Source: Croceitalea marina (GTDB lineage: Bacteria > Bacteroidota > Bacteroidia > Flavobacteriales > Flavobacteriaceae). Taken from it: 64,000 bases of DNA. Below are positions 1-8,751 of this stretch, in pieces. Location: the NCBI RefSeq assembly GCF_042684265.1, contig NZ_JBHULB010000001.1, positions 1-64,000 on the forward strand. The letters are read 5' to 3'. The translations under genes were made by a program, and so were the position numbers. The notes beneath the pieces are model-generated. The model was not told the DNA's origin. It saw only the letters and a program-made list of their open reading frames with translations, and did no database searches. Each line of letters starts with the position of its first letter. The stretch's first letter is position 1.

Positions 1-3000
1 GTAGCTATCACTGATGCAGGCGGCAACTTTACGGCAACGGAGGTAGAAGGTGCCTTGGCGGAACTGGCGGCGAGCAATGCGGCCGACAACGATACCGATG
101 CTACGAACGAGATACAGACATTAAGTCAAGCAGGCACTGACGTTACGCTTTCCAATGGAGGTGGCACGATTTCGGTGGCGGATAATGACAATGATGCTAC
201 CAACGAGATACAAGATGCGAACGAGGTAAACATCACGGATGCAGGCGGTAACTTTACGGCAACGGAAGTAGAAGGTGCCTTGGCGGAACTGGCGGCAAGC
301 AATGCGGCCGACAACGATACGGATGCTACAAACGAATTACAGAATTTAGGCGAGGTATTAGCAGATGGCAACGATGGAGGCGGAGCCGCTATCACAAACA
401 TCGCGGACCCGACCAATGCACAAGATGCAGCAACAAAGGCCTATGTAGACGCTTTGAATACGGACGATGCGGATGCGGACCCGACCAACGAGATACAGAC
501 ATTGAGCCAGACAGGTACCGATGTAACACTTTCCAATGGAGGTGGCACGATATCGGTAGCGGACAACGATAACGATGCGACCAATGAGATACAGGATGCA
601 AACGAGGTAAATATCACTGATGCGGGCGGAAACTTCACTGCAACAGAGGTAGAAGGTGCCTTGGCGGAACTGGCGGCGAGCAATGCGGCCGACAACGATA
701 CCGACGCGACGAACGAGATACAGAATTTAGGCGAGGTATTAGCAGATGGTAATGATGGAGGCGGAGCCGCTATCACGAACATCGCGGACCCGACCAATGC
801 ACAGGACGCAGCAACCAAGGCCTATGTAGATGCATTGGATACGGACGATGCGGATGCAGACCCAACGAATGAGATACAGGATTTAAGTTTAAGCACGAAC
901 ACCTTAAGTTTAAGCGGCGATGCTACGACAGTGGATTTAAGCGGTTATTTGGACAATACGGATAATCAAACGGCTACGGAAGTAGCTATCACTGATGCAG
1001 GCGGCAACTTTACGGCAACGGAGGTAGAAGGTGCCTTGGCGGAACTGGCAGCAAGTAATGCGGCCGACAACGATACCGATGCTACGAACGAATTACAGAA
1101 CATAGAGGAAGTCCTTACCGATGGCAACGATGCCAATGGATTGGTACTTACCGGTCTTGGAACACCGACCGCTGCAAGCGATGCAGCAACCAAGGCCTAT
1201 GTAGATGCATTGGATACGGACGATGCGGATGCGGACCCAACGAATGAGATACAGGATTTAAGTTTAAGCACGAACACCTTAAGTTTAAGTGGCGATGCTA
1301 CGACAGTGGANGATACAGACATTAAGCCAAACGGGCACGGACGTTACATTATCCAATGGAGGTGGCACGATATCGGTAGCGGACAATGATAACGATGCGA
1401 CCAATGAGATACAAGATGCGAACGAGGTAAACATCACCGATGCAGGCGGAAACTTCACCGCAACGGAGGTAGAAGGTGCATTAGCAGAGTTAGCGGCAAG
1501 CAACGCGGCCGACAACGATACCGACGCGACGAACGAACTACAGACATTAAGTCAAGCAGGCACGGACGTTACCTTATCAGATGGAGGCGGAACAATCTCA
1601 GTAGCGGATAATGATAATGATGCAACGAATGAGATACAGGATTTAAGTTTAAGCACGAACACCTTAAGTTTAAGTGGCGATGCTACGACAGTGGATTTAA
1701 GCGGATACCTTGACAACACTGACAACCAGAACGCCGGTCAGGTAGCTATCACTGATGCAGGCGGTAACTTCACTGCAACAGAGGTAGAGGGTGCATTAGC
1801 AGAGTTAGCGGCGAGTAATGCGGCCGACAACGATACCGATGCTACGAACGAGATACAGACATTAAGTCAAGCAGGCACGGACGTTACATTATCCAATGGA
1901 GGCGGAACAATCTCAGTAGCGGATAATGATAATGATGCAACGAATGAGATACAGGATTTAAGTTTAAGCACGAACACCTTAAGTTTAAGTGGCGATGCTA
2001 CGACAGTGGATTTAAGCGGTTATTTGGACAACACTGACAACCAGAACGCCGGTCAGGTAGCTATCACTGATGCAGGCGGTAACTTCACTGCAACGGAGGT
2101 AGAAGGTGCCTTGGCGGAACTGGCGGCGAGCAACGCGGCAGACAACGATACGGATGCTACGAACGAATTACAGACATTAAGTCAAGCAGGCACTGACGTT
2201 ACGCTTTCCAATGGAGGTGGCACGATTTCGGTGGCGGATAATGACAATGATGCTACCAACGAGATACAAGATGCTTCGGAGGTAAGTTATGATAATGCTA
2301 CTTCAGGTTTGAGCTCGACGGATACCCAAGGAGCGATAGATGAATTAAAAGCTGATGTTGATGCATTCGCGGCAACCTCTGGACAAACAAACACAGCATC
2401 CAATGTAGGGGCAGCAGGTGTAGGAACATTTGCTAGAAAGACAGGAGCTGATTTAGAGTTTAAAAATATTAATGCCGGTTCTAATAGAATAACTATTACC
2501 GATGATGCGGCAAACGATGAGATCGACATAGATATCAATGACGCTGCTTTGGACGCAACATTTGCTACAGATGCTGAATTAGCGGCGCTTAATACAGACG
2601 ATGCGGATGCGGACCCAACGAATGAGATACAGGATTTAAGTTTAAGCACGAACACCTTAAGTTTAAGTGGCGATGCTACGACAGTGGATTTAAGCGGATA
2701 CCTTGACAACACTGACAACCAGAACGCCGGTCAGGTAGCTATCACTGATGCAGGCGGCAACTTTACGGCAACGGAGGTAGAAGGTGCCTTGGCGGAACTG
2801 GCGGCGAGCAATGCGGCCGACAACGATACCGATGCTACGAACGAATTACAGACATTAAGTCAAGCAGGCACTGACGTTACACTTTCCAATGGAGGTGGCA
2901 CGATATCGGTAGCGGATAATGATAATGATGCAACGAATGAGATACAGGATTTAAGTTTAAGCACGAACACCTTAAGTTTAAGTGGCGATGCTACGACAGT

Positions 3001-3430
3001 GGATTTAAGCGGATACCTTGACAACACTGACAACCAGAACGCCGGTCAGGTAGCTATCACTGATGCAGGCGGTAACTTCACTGCAACAGAGGTAGAGGGT
3101 GCATTAGCAGAGTTAGCGGCGAGTAATGCGGCCGACAACGATACCGATGCTACGAACGAGATACAGACATTAAGTCAAGCAGGCACGGACGTTACATTAT
3201 CCAATGGAGGCGGAACAATCTCAGTAGCGGATAATGATAATGATGCAACGAATGAGATACAGGATTTAAGTTTAAGCACGAACACGTTGAGCCTTAGTGG
3301 CGATGCTACGACAGTGGATTTAAGCGGATACCTTGACAACACTGACAACCAGAACGCCGGTCAGGTAGCCATTATGGATGCAGGTGGCAACTTCACTGCA
3401 ACAGAGGTAGAAGGTGCCTTAGCAGAGTTA
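1..3430 (+). repeat. Coding tandem-repeat array; 315-nt A-B-C unit plus D modules
   Basis: Ten copies of module A are visible. The right half is a regular 315-nt (105-codon) A-B-C unit starting at 1427, 1742, 2057, 2735, 3050 and 3365; the 2057 copy is interrupted after B by the unique insert 2270-2632, and the 3365 copy is A only. The left half mixes A, B and C with D modules near 343, 721 and 1099. Copies are nearly identical in protein but differ at many third codon positions (for example gcggaactggcgg versus gcagagttagcgg), in patches shared by some copies only. By eye the array is clearly richer in G+C than the flanking AT-rich sequence. Confidence 0.9.
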
Positions 3431-4018
3431 GCTGCTAATTCAGACGATGATGTTTCAATTACGAATACGGTATCAGGTAATAGAATTGCAACCATTTCTG
3501 AACCTGGAATAACTTCAGTAGATGTTAATGAAACGGTTACCAGCCTTTCTCAAAATACTACAACAGGTGTAATTAGTTATACAGATGAAGATGGTGGCGC
3601 ACCAGAAACTGCAAATGTAGTAGCAGCTGAAGCGGATAATATGATTTCTGTTGGAGCTAATGGTGGAGCATATATTGCGGCTATGCCAACAATCTATGCT
3701 ACTGGTAAAGTAGCGGGTAATGGAACTGCAGCAGCTATTTATCAATCGACTGTTACTAGAATTAATGAAGGTGATTATCAAATCACTTTTTCAACTGCGC
3801 TTGCTAATGCTAATTATATTATTCAAGTAACAATTTTAGATTGTGCAGGTGATTGTCCAGGAAATACAGGTTCAGATTATGATGATCCAGGTATTACATA
3901 TTACGATCAACAAACAACAGGATTTAAAGTGAATATTGGAGATAGTGATAACGGAGCAACTCAAAAAGATGATATAGATCTTGAGTTTATGTTTACAGTA
4001 ATCACATTGCCTAATTAA
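1..4018 (+). CDS. Giant modular repeat protein, probable surface fibre/adhesin (5' end outside window; frame broken by N at 1311)
   Basis: The open frame enters from the left edge, so the N-terminus and signal peptide are not visible. The protein is built almost wholly from Asp/Asn/Thr-rich modules. A (39 aa) starts VAITDAGG and contains ATEVEGALAELA. B (32 aa) starts TLSQAGTDVTLS. C (34 aa) starts DLSLSTNTLSLSG. D contains DAATKAYVDAL. A unique insert lies at 2270-2632. The last ~190 residues are non-repetitive and end in a probable beta-rich domain (about 3670-4018) that I do not recognise; it is not an obvious T9SS sorting domain. ATKxYVD and GAxxEL modules are familiar from phage tail fibres and bacterial surface fibres, so an extended extracellular fibre is inferred. 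It is codirectional with the small secreted protein, type-B T9SS substrate and PorP/SprF gene that follow. The frame changes at the ambiguous base 1311; removing that base restores one continuous frame, so this is probably a single gene, not a pseudogene. Confidence 0.75.
1311..1311. other. Ambiguous base N inside the repeat array, probable assembly seam
   Basis: The only non-ACGT base noticed. Before it the sequence follows module C up to GDATTV; after it, it continues as module B from EIQTLSQ. Deleting the N joins the two sides in frame (GTG GAG ATA CAG). Everywhere else B follows A, or A plus D or a DANE linker, never a truncated C. The N therefore most likely marks two contig ends joined inside repeats with an unknown amount of sequence missing, at least the end of C and one A module. 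Confidence 0.8.
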
Positions 4019-4041
4019 TATATTTCAATAAGAAAATAATA

Positions 4042-4671
4042 ATGAAAAAAATAGTAATAGTCTTAGGGTTTTTTACGCTTTGCTTTTCTGCGCAAGGTCA
4101 AATAAAAGGTACGTCTTTACCTAGCCTTCCTTCATTAACAACTGCTGAAATGAACGGAGCTACAGGAGTTAATATAGGATCTTCTGTATTTAATACTGAT
4201 GATCAAAAAGTATATAGGTTTACCACTACAGGCTGGGTAACTAACACGGATAATCAATTGGCTTCAGAAGTAGACTCTGATAGTCCAGTAGACATAGACG
4301 GAGATGGTACTAATGAACCAAATGTAGAAGAAATGATACAGGATCTTGCTCCAATATCTTCAAAAGCAGCTAGGGTATTCTATCCTCCTTCGATTGAGAT
4401 AGATGCATCAGCAAACGTACTCAATGCTACTAAAAATTTATACACAGAGTACACCGCTCAGTTTGCTTCTCCTAATACTGTGGCAAGTACTGGAGCACCA
4501 AGTGCGGTTCCAATTTATGCGGCAAATGAACTTTATTATTACGTAACTTATTTTGATCCAGCAGTTTTTGCAAATGTCGAGATTGATGCAAATGGAGTTA
4601 TGGAATATGACATAATCGGGCAACCAACAAACTATAATACACTAATCAACGTAGTATTTGTTGTAAAATAA
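4042..4671 (+). CDS. Small secreted protein, companion of the repeat fibre
   Basis: 209 aa with a clear Sec signal peptide (MKKIVIVLGFFTLCFSAQG). The N-terminal ~75 residues (AEMNGATGVNIGSSVFNTD, KVYRFTTTGWV) look like the short module often found at the start of tail-fibre-like Bacteroidota surface proteins. A following TDNQLASEV echoes the TDNQNAGQV junction of the neighbouring repeat protein. The rest (about 100-209) is probably beta-rich and unrecognised; no T9SS sorting signal is evident. It starts 23 nt after the repeat gene and ends 26 nt before the type-B gene, so one transcript is likely. Function is not known; a cap, chaperone or minor fibre subunit is only inference. Confidence 0.8.
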   Translation: MKKIVIVLGFFTLCFSAQGQIKGTSLPSLPSLTTAEMNGATGVNIGSSVFNTDDQKVYRFTTTGWVTNTDNQLASEVDSDSPVDIDGDGTNEPNVEEMIQDLAPISSKAARVFYPPSIEIDASANVLNATKNLYTEYTAQFASPNTVASTGAPSAVPIYAANELYYYVTYFDPAVFANVEIDANGVMEYDIIGQPTNYNTLINVVFVVK

Positions 4672-4697
4672 ATAATTAAAAACGACCCCAAATCCAT

Positions 4698-6728
4698 TTG
4701 AAACTTTTCAAAACATATAGGTTTTTAGTTCTTAGTATTGTTTTTACAACGCTTGGAATTACAGTATCCAATGCGCAATTCTTACTGCAGGCACCTACCA
4801 CGGATAGTGACGGAACACGTTCGAACTTCCGTTGGTACGAAGCATCGGATACAGCAACAATTTTGAGTACGGATTCTTTTTACGAAGCAACGCAACCTGG
4901 TGTTTATTTTGCGACGTATGATGGTACGCTTTGTGGTTCTAACGCAACAGGCTATTTTGTCTTGACAGATTGTAACTCACCTGACAACGAAGTTACCTTA
5001 GATATTACCCAGAATGTTTCTGGGTCCGCAACAGTTAGTTGGAATGATGCATCATTAAGCGGAACAACACCAACAGTAACTGCGACCACAAGTTTTGTCA
5101 GGTATCAGGCTACGATTACCAAGGCAGGTAATACTATACCATTACCAAGATTTACAGTAGCTTGCTTAAGTCAAGCTGCTACTTTAGTTGATGATGCAAT
5201 TACAGTCAATGAAGACGAATCGGTTGTTGTCCCAATCTTTGATAATGATTCTGATTTACCAACTACGGGTACTTTGACGACTACAGACCCTGCGAATGGA
5301 ACGATTACAATTAACGATAATGGCACACCTAATGACCCTTCAGATGATATTGTGACCTATACGCCAAATGCAGACTACAATGGTCCGGATTCTTTTGATT
5401 ATACGGTTTGCGATAGTAGTGGAGCGTGTAGCACGGCCACTGTTACTATAGATGTTTTACCGATTGTCGATACATTTGATGATTCGGTTTCTACTGAAGT
5501 TGATACTCCAATTGACATAGATATTTTGGCAAATGATAATGATTTGCCGACTACAGGTACCTTAACAACTACAAATCCTTTCAATGGAACGGTTGTAATT
5601 AATGATAATGGTACACCTAATGACCCATCTGACGATTTTGTGACCTACACGCCAGATGCCGGTTTTGAGGGTACAGACACTTTCGAGTATACAATTTGCG
5701 ATGCACTTGGTAATTGTGATACTGCAACAGTAACTGTTATTGTAACTCCGGTTGCCACAACAGAATTGGATAGTGATAATGATGGTATTGCGGATAGTTT
5801 TGAAGACCTGAATTTAGATGGAGATAACGATCCATCCACAAACCCTACCGATACGGATGGCGATGGAATACCAGATTATTTGGATATCGATAGCGATGAT
5901 GATGGAATTCCTGATAATGTTGAAGCACAAACTACTGCAGGATATATTCCACCAAGTGGAGTTGATGCGAATGATAATGGTATTGATGATGCTTATGAGA
6001 ATAATGGAAACTTAGGCCTAATTCCTGTTGATACAGACGGCGATGGAATTCCAGATTATGTTGATGATGATAGTGATAATGACGGTGTTCCTGATAGTAC
6101 AGAAGCACATGACTTTGACCAAGACGGAATACCAGATGTGGTTTGGCTAGGTTCAGATAAAGACAATGATGGACTAGATGATGGTTATGAAGGTGACACC
6201 CAAATAGACATCGATCCGAACGATGAGATAGATGATCCGGGTACAGACTTACCAGATACGGACCAAGACGGAATACCGGATTATAGGGATACGGATGACG
6301 ATGACGATGGTATCGTTACTTCCGATGAGGACGATAATTTGGATGGAGACTTTGCAAATGATGATGCAGATGCAGATGGTATACCAAATTATCTTGACCC
6401 AGACTTAGGTGAAGAAGAAGAGGATGAAGTAAGGGTCATTCAAATTTTAACTCCAGATGGGAATGGAAATTTTGATACGTTGGTTATTGAAAATATAAAC
6501 GATTATCCAAACAATACTGTAAAAATCTATAACAGATGGGGTGTTTTGGTCTTTGTAACTAAATCCTATAATAATGAATCAAATAATTTTGATGGTACCT
6601 CAACTGGTCGTGTAACAATTGATAAAGACAACAAGTTACCAGTAGGTACTTATTTCTATGTTTTGGATTATCAAAATGATGCAGGGATAACCAAACAACT
6701 CTCAGGTTACATATATATAAATCGATAA
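4698..6728 (+). CDS. T9SS type-B substrate: Ig-like and thrombospondin type 3 repeats with gliding-motility C-terminal domain
   Basis: 676 aa. The start is TTG at 4698, chosen because it gives a proper signal peptide (residues 1-27, ending SNAQ) and no ATG fits. Residues ~160-255 and ~256-352 are two tandem bacterial Ig/cadherin-like repeats, each with a DNDxDLPTTGTL core and a TPNDPSDD loop. Residues ~356-575 hold many DxDxDGIPDxxD calcium-binding thrombospondin type 3 motifs. The last ~95 residues (ILTPDGNGNFDTLVIENI, KIYNRWGVLVF, LPVGTYFYVLDY) are the type-B gliding-motility-associated C-terminal domain (TIGR04131 family), which directs export by the type IX system. It stops exactly where the PorP/SprF gene begins; such pairs normally work together in export and cell-surface attachment. 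A calcium-stabilised stalk is the likely architecture. Confidence 0.92.
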   Translation: MKLFKTYRFLVLSIVFTTLGITVSNAQFLLQAPTTDSDGTRSNFRWYEASDTATILSTDSFYEATQPGVYFATYDGTLCGSNATGYFVLTDCNSPDNEVTLDITQNVSGSATVSWNDASLSGTTPTVTATTSFVRYQATITKAGNTIPLPRFTVACLSQAATLVDDAITVNEDESVVVPIFDNDSDLPTTGTLTTTDPANGTITINDNGTPNDPSDDIVTYTPNADYNGPDSFDYTVCDSSGACSTATVTIDVLPIVDTFDDSVSTEVDTPIDIDILANDNDLPTTGTLTTTNPFNGTVVINDNGTPNDPSDDFVTYTPDAGFEGTDTFEYTICDALGNCDTATVTVIVTPVATTELDSDNDGIADSFEDLNLDGDNDPSTNPTDTDGDGIPDYLDIDSDDDGIPDNVEAQTTAGYIPPSGVDANDNGIDDAYENNGNLGLIPVDTDGDGIPDYVDDDSDNDGVPDSTEAHDFDQDGIPDVVWLGSDKDNDGLDDGYEGDTQIDIDPNDEIDDPGTDLPDTDQDGIPDYRDTDDDDDGIVTSDEDDNLDGDFANDDADADGIPNYLDPDLGEEEEDEVRVIQILTPDGNGNFDTLVIENINDYPNNTVKIYNRWGVLVFVTKSYNNESNNFDGTSTGRVTIDKDNKLPVGTYFYVLDYQNDAGITKQLSGYIYINR

Positions 6729-7691
6729 ATGGAGAATACCGTGAAGTTGAACTTAAAACATATAGTCATTAAAAAAATAGTGTTAGGTATGGCTTTGCTG
6801 TTCTCTATATTTTCATTTGCTCAGCAAGATGCACAGTATACCCAATACATGTATAATACGGTTAGTATTAACCCAGCTTATGCAGGTTCTAGAGGGCATA
6901 TGAGTTTGGCCGGTTTGTACAGGGCACAATGGGTGGGGTTGGATGGAGCGCCAGAAACACAAACATTTAATATTCACACCCCAATTGGTTATAAAGGATT
7001 GGGATTAGGGCTTTCTGTAGTAAATGATGTTATTGGTCCTACCTCTGAAACCTATTTAGACTTGGATATTTCCTACACGATTGATTTAGATTTTGATAAA
7101 AAATTGAGTTTTGGATTAAAGCCAAGTATCAATTTATTAAATATTGATTTCACAAAATTATACACTGGAGACAATAGTAATGGAGATCAAGAGTTGCCTA
7201 CTAACATAGATAACAGGTTTACGCCAAATGTTGGGGCAGGGGTTTACTATCATACAGATAGATTTTATGCAGGATTATCTGTACCTAGAATTTTAGAAAC
7301 AAGTCATTTTGAAGAATCCTCACTTTCGACGGCTAAGGAGCAGATGAACTTTTATTTTATTACCGGGTATGTTTTTGAACTTAATCCTTTTTTGAAATTC
7401 AAGCCGGCAATTTTAAGTAAAGTTGTGCAAGGGGCTCCGCTTCAATTGGATTTATCTGCAAATTTTATGTACGATGAAAAATTTATTGGAGGTGTAGCAT
7501 ACCGCTGGGATGCCGCTTTTAGTGGTATGGTCGGTTTTAAAATTTCAGAAGAATTTTTAATTGGGTTGGCCTATGACCGAGAAATAACCGACTTAGGTGC
7601 CACGGCATTTAATGATGGTTCTTTTGAAATTATACTTCGATACGATTTTATAAAGGCTATCGGTAATTTAAAGTCTCCTAGATTCTTCTAA
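6729..7691 (+). CDS. PorP/SprF-family type IX secretion membrane protein
   Basis: 320 aa. An N-terminal signal region ends near FSFAQQ and is followed by the family hallmark QDAQYTQYMYNTVSINPAYAGSRG. The remainder alternates short hydrophobic strands, as in an outer-membrane beta-barrel, and ends in a terminal strand with an aromatic C-terminus. PorP/SprF proteins partner with type-B T9SS substrates; SprF is needed for secretion of the SprB adhesin in Flavobacterium johnsoniae. ATG 6729 directly abuts the preceding stop codon, so translation is probably coupled to the substrate gene. It is most likely the dedicated exporter or anchor of this locus rather than a core T9SS component. Confidence 0.93.
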   Translation: MENTVKLNLKHIVIKKIVLGMALLFSIFSFAQQDAQYTQYMYNTVSINPAYAGSRGHMSLAGLYRAQWVGLDGAPETQTFNIHTPIGYKGLGLGLSVVNDVIGPTSETYLDLDISYTIDLDFDKKLSFGLKPSINLLNIDFTKLYTGDNSNGDQELPTNIDNRFTPNVGAGVYYHTDRFYAGLSVPRILETSHFEESSLSTAKEQMNFYFITGYVFELNPFLKFKPAILSKVVQGAPLQLDLSANFMYDEKFIGGVAYRWDAAFSGMVGFKISEEFLIGLAYDREITDLGATAFNDGSFEIILRYDFIKAIGNLKSPRFF

Positions 7692-7752
7692 GCATTGTAG
7701 ATATTCACAAAACTTTATATTCATCGTTACATAAGTAGTCCGACAAAGGCTT

Positions 7753-7760
7753 TATTTTTG
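7753..7760 (+). promoter_or_regulatory. Bacteroidota -7 promoter element (TATTTTTG) for idi
   Basis: An exact TAnnTTTG match ends 4 nt before the idi start codon. No convincing -33 TTTG was seen. If used, the transcript would be leaderless or nearly so. Confidence 0.5.
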
Positions 7761-7764
7761 TGAA

Positions 7765-8295
7765 ATGATGGAAGAGCAAGTAATATTGGTGAACGAAAAA
7801 GACGAGCCAATTGGATTAATGCCAAAAATGGAAGCTCATGAAAAAGCTGTACTTCATAGGGCATTTTCGGTATTTATAATGAATGCCAAAGGCGAGACTA
7901 TGCTTCAGCAAAGAGCTGCCGATAAATACCATTCCCCACTTTTATGGACAAATACCTGTTGTAGTCATCAGCGAGATGGTGAAACCAATTTAGAAGCAGG
8001 TAAAAGAAGGTTACAAGAAGAAATGGGCTTTGAAGTAGAATTAAAAGAACTCTTTTCATTCATTTACAAAGCACCTTTTGATAATGGATTAACCGAGCAT
8101 GAATTAGATCATGTTATGATGGGTTATTACAATGAAGAACCACAAATAAATCCTGAAGAAGTTCAAGATTGGAAATGGATGAAGCCTGAAGCTATAAAAT
8201 CGGACATCTCCAATAATCCCGAAAGTTATACGGAGTGGTTTAAAATTATTTTTGATAAGTTCTATAATTACATCTCTAAAACAGATAGTGAATGA
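7765..8295 (+). CDS. idi: Isopentenyl-diphosphate delta-isomerase, type 1
   Basis: 176 aa, the usual length for the type 1 (Nudix-fold) enzyme that interconverts IPP and DMAPP in isoprenoid synthesis. Visible hallmarks are the catalytic-cysteine motif NTCCSH (Cys65/66), the Nudix-like helix GKRRLQEEMGF, and HELDHVMMGYYNEEPQINPEEV carrying the acidic residues. ATG 7765 is followed by a second in-frame ATG, either of which could be used. The stop overlaps the next start by 4 nt (ATGA), indicating a bicistronic unit. The product feeds the C40 carotenoid pathway encoded at the right end of the window, as well as menaquinone and undecaprenyl synthesis. Confidence 0.95.
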   Translation: MMEEQVILVNEKDEPIGLMPKMEAHEKAVLHRAFSVFIMNAKGETMLQQRAADKYHSPLLWTNTCCSHQRDGETNLEAGKRRLQEEMGFEVELKELFSFIYKAPFDNGLTEHELDHVMMGYYNEEPQINPEEVQDWKWMKPEAIKSDISNNPESYTEWFKIIFDKFYNYISKTDSE

Positions 8296-8699
8296 GGGTA
8301 AAGGTTAGTAGAAAAGCGCATTTTAATGCTGCTCATAGGTTGTACAGGCCAGACTGGAGTTTTGAAAAAAACCAAGCTGTTTTTGGCAAGTGCAACAACC
8401 CAAAATTTCATGGGCATAATTATGATTTAATTGTTAGCGTAACGGGTGATATAGACCGAGAAACGGGTTATGTCATGGATATGAAAGTACTAAAAGACCT
8501 TATAAAAGAGCATGTGGAAGAAGCTTTTGATCATAAAAACTTGAATCTCGATGTCCCAGACTTTAAAAACCTGAATCCTACTGCTGAAAACATAGCTGTT
8601 GTTATCTGGAATAAGTTAAGACCACTAATCAAATCAGATAAAGATATAGAAGTAGTTCTTTATGAAACTCCTAGGAATTTTGTTTCTTATAATGGATGA
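8292..8699 (+). CDS. 6-pyruvoyl-tetrahydropterin synthase / QueD family protein
   Basis: 135 aa. T-fold enzyme with the zinc ligands and catalytic residues of the family: His15-type N-terminal motif (AHFNAAHRL), CNNPKFHGHNYDL (catalytic Cys and two zinc histidines), HKNLNLD and YETPRN at the C-terminus, with PTAENIAVVIW in between. The family converts dihydroneopterin triphosphate either to 6-carboxy-tetrahydropterin (QueD, queuosine pathway) or to 6-pyruvoyl-tetrahydropterin. The short length and CxxxxxHGHNY spacing fit QueD-like proteins, but no other queuosine gene is near, so the exact reaction is left open. It overlaps idi by 4 nt. Confidence 0.88.
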   Translation: MRVKVSRKAHFNAAHRLYRPDWSFEKNQAVFGKCNNPKFHGHNYDLIVSVTGDIDRETGYVMDMKVLKDLIKEHVEEAFDHKNLNLDVPDFKNLNPTAENIAVVIWNKLRPLIKSDKDIEVVLYETPRNFVSYNG

Positions 8700-8751
8700 T
8701 AATTTAAATGTGTTTTTTACGTTTAATGATGTGTAAGAAAATAATTACATA

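Noticed and set aside
1311..1389. Frameshift at 1311 as a pseudogene
   Set aside because: The break coincides with the only N, and deleting it restores the frame; downstream codons are unimpaired.
126..2718. Several long minus-strand open frames across the repeat array (for example 441-818 and 2287-2718)
   Set aside because: They are mirror frames of the repeats: Ser/Ala/Val-rich, repetitive in step with the plus-strand modules, and without start context. The plus frame has the coherent protein.
1..3430. Repeat array considered as a CRISPR or satellite
   Set aside because: Units are 96-315 nt, multiples of three, and protein-coding without spacer-like unique segments of constant length.
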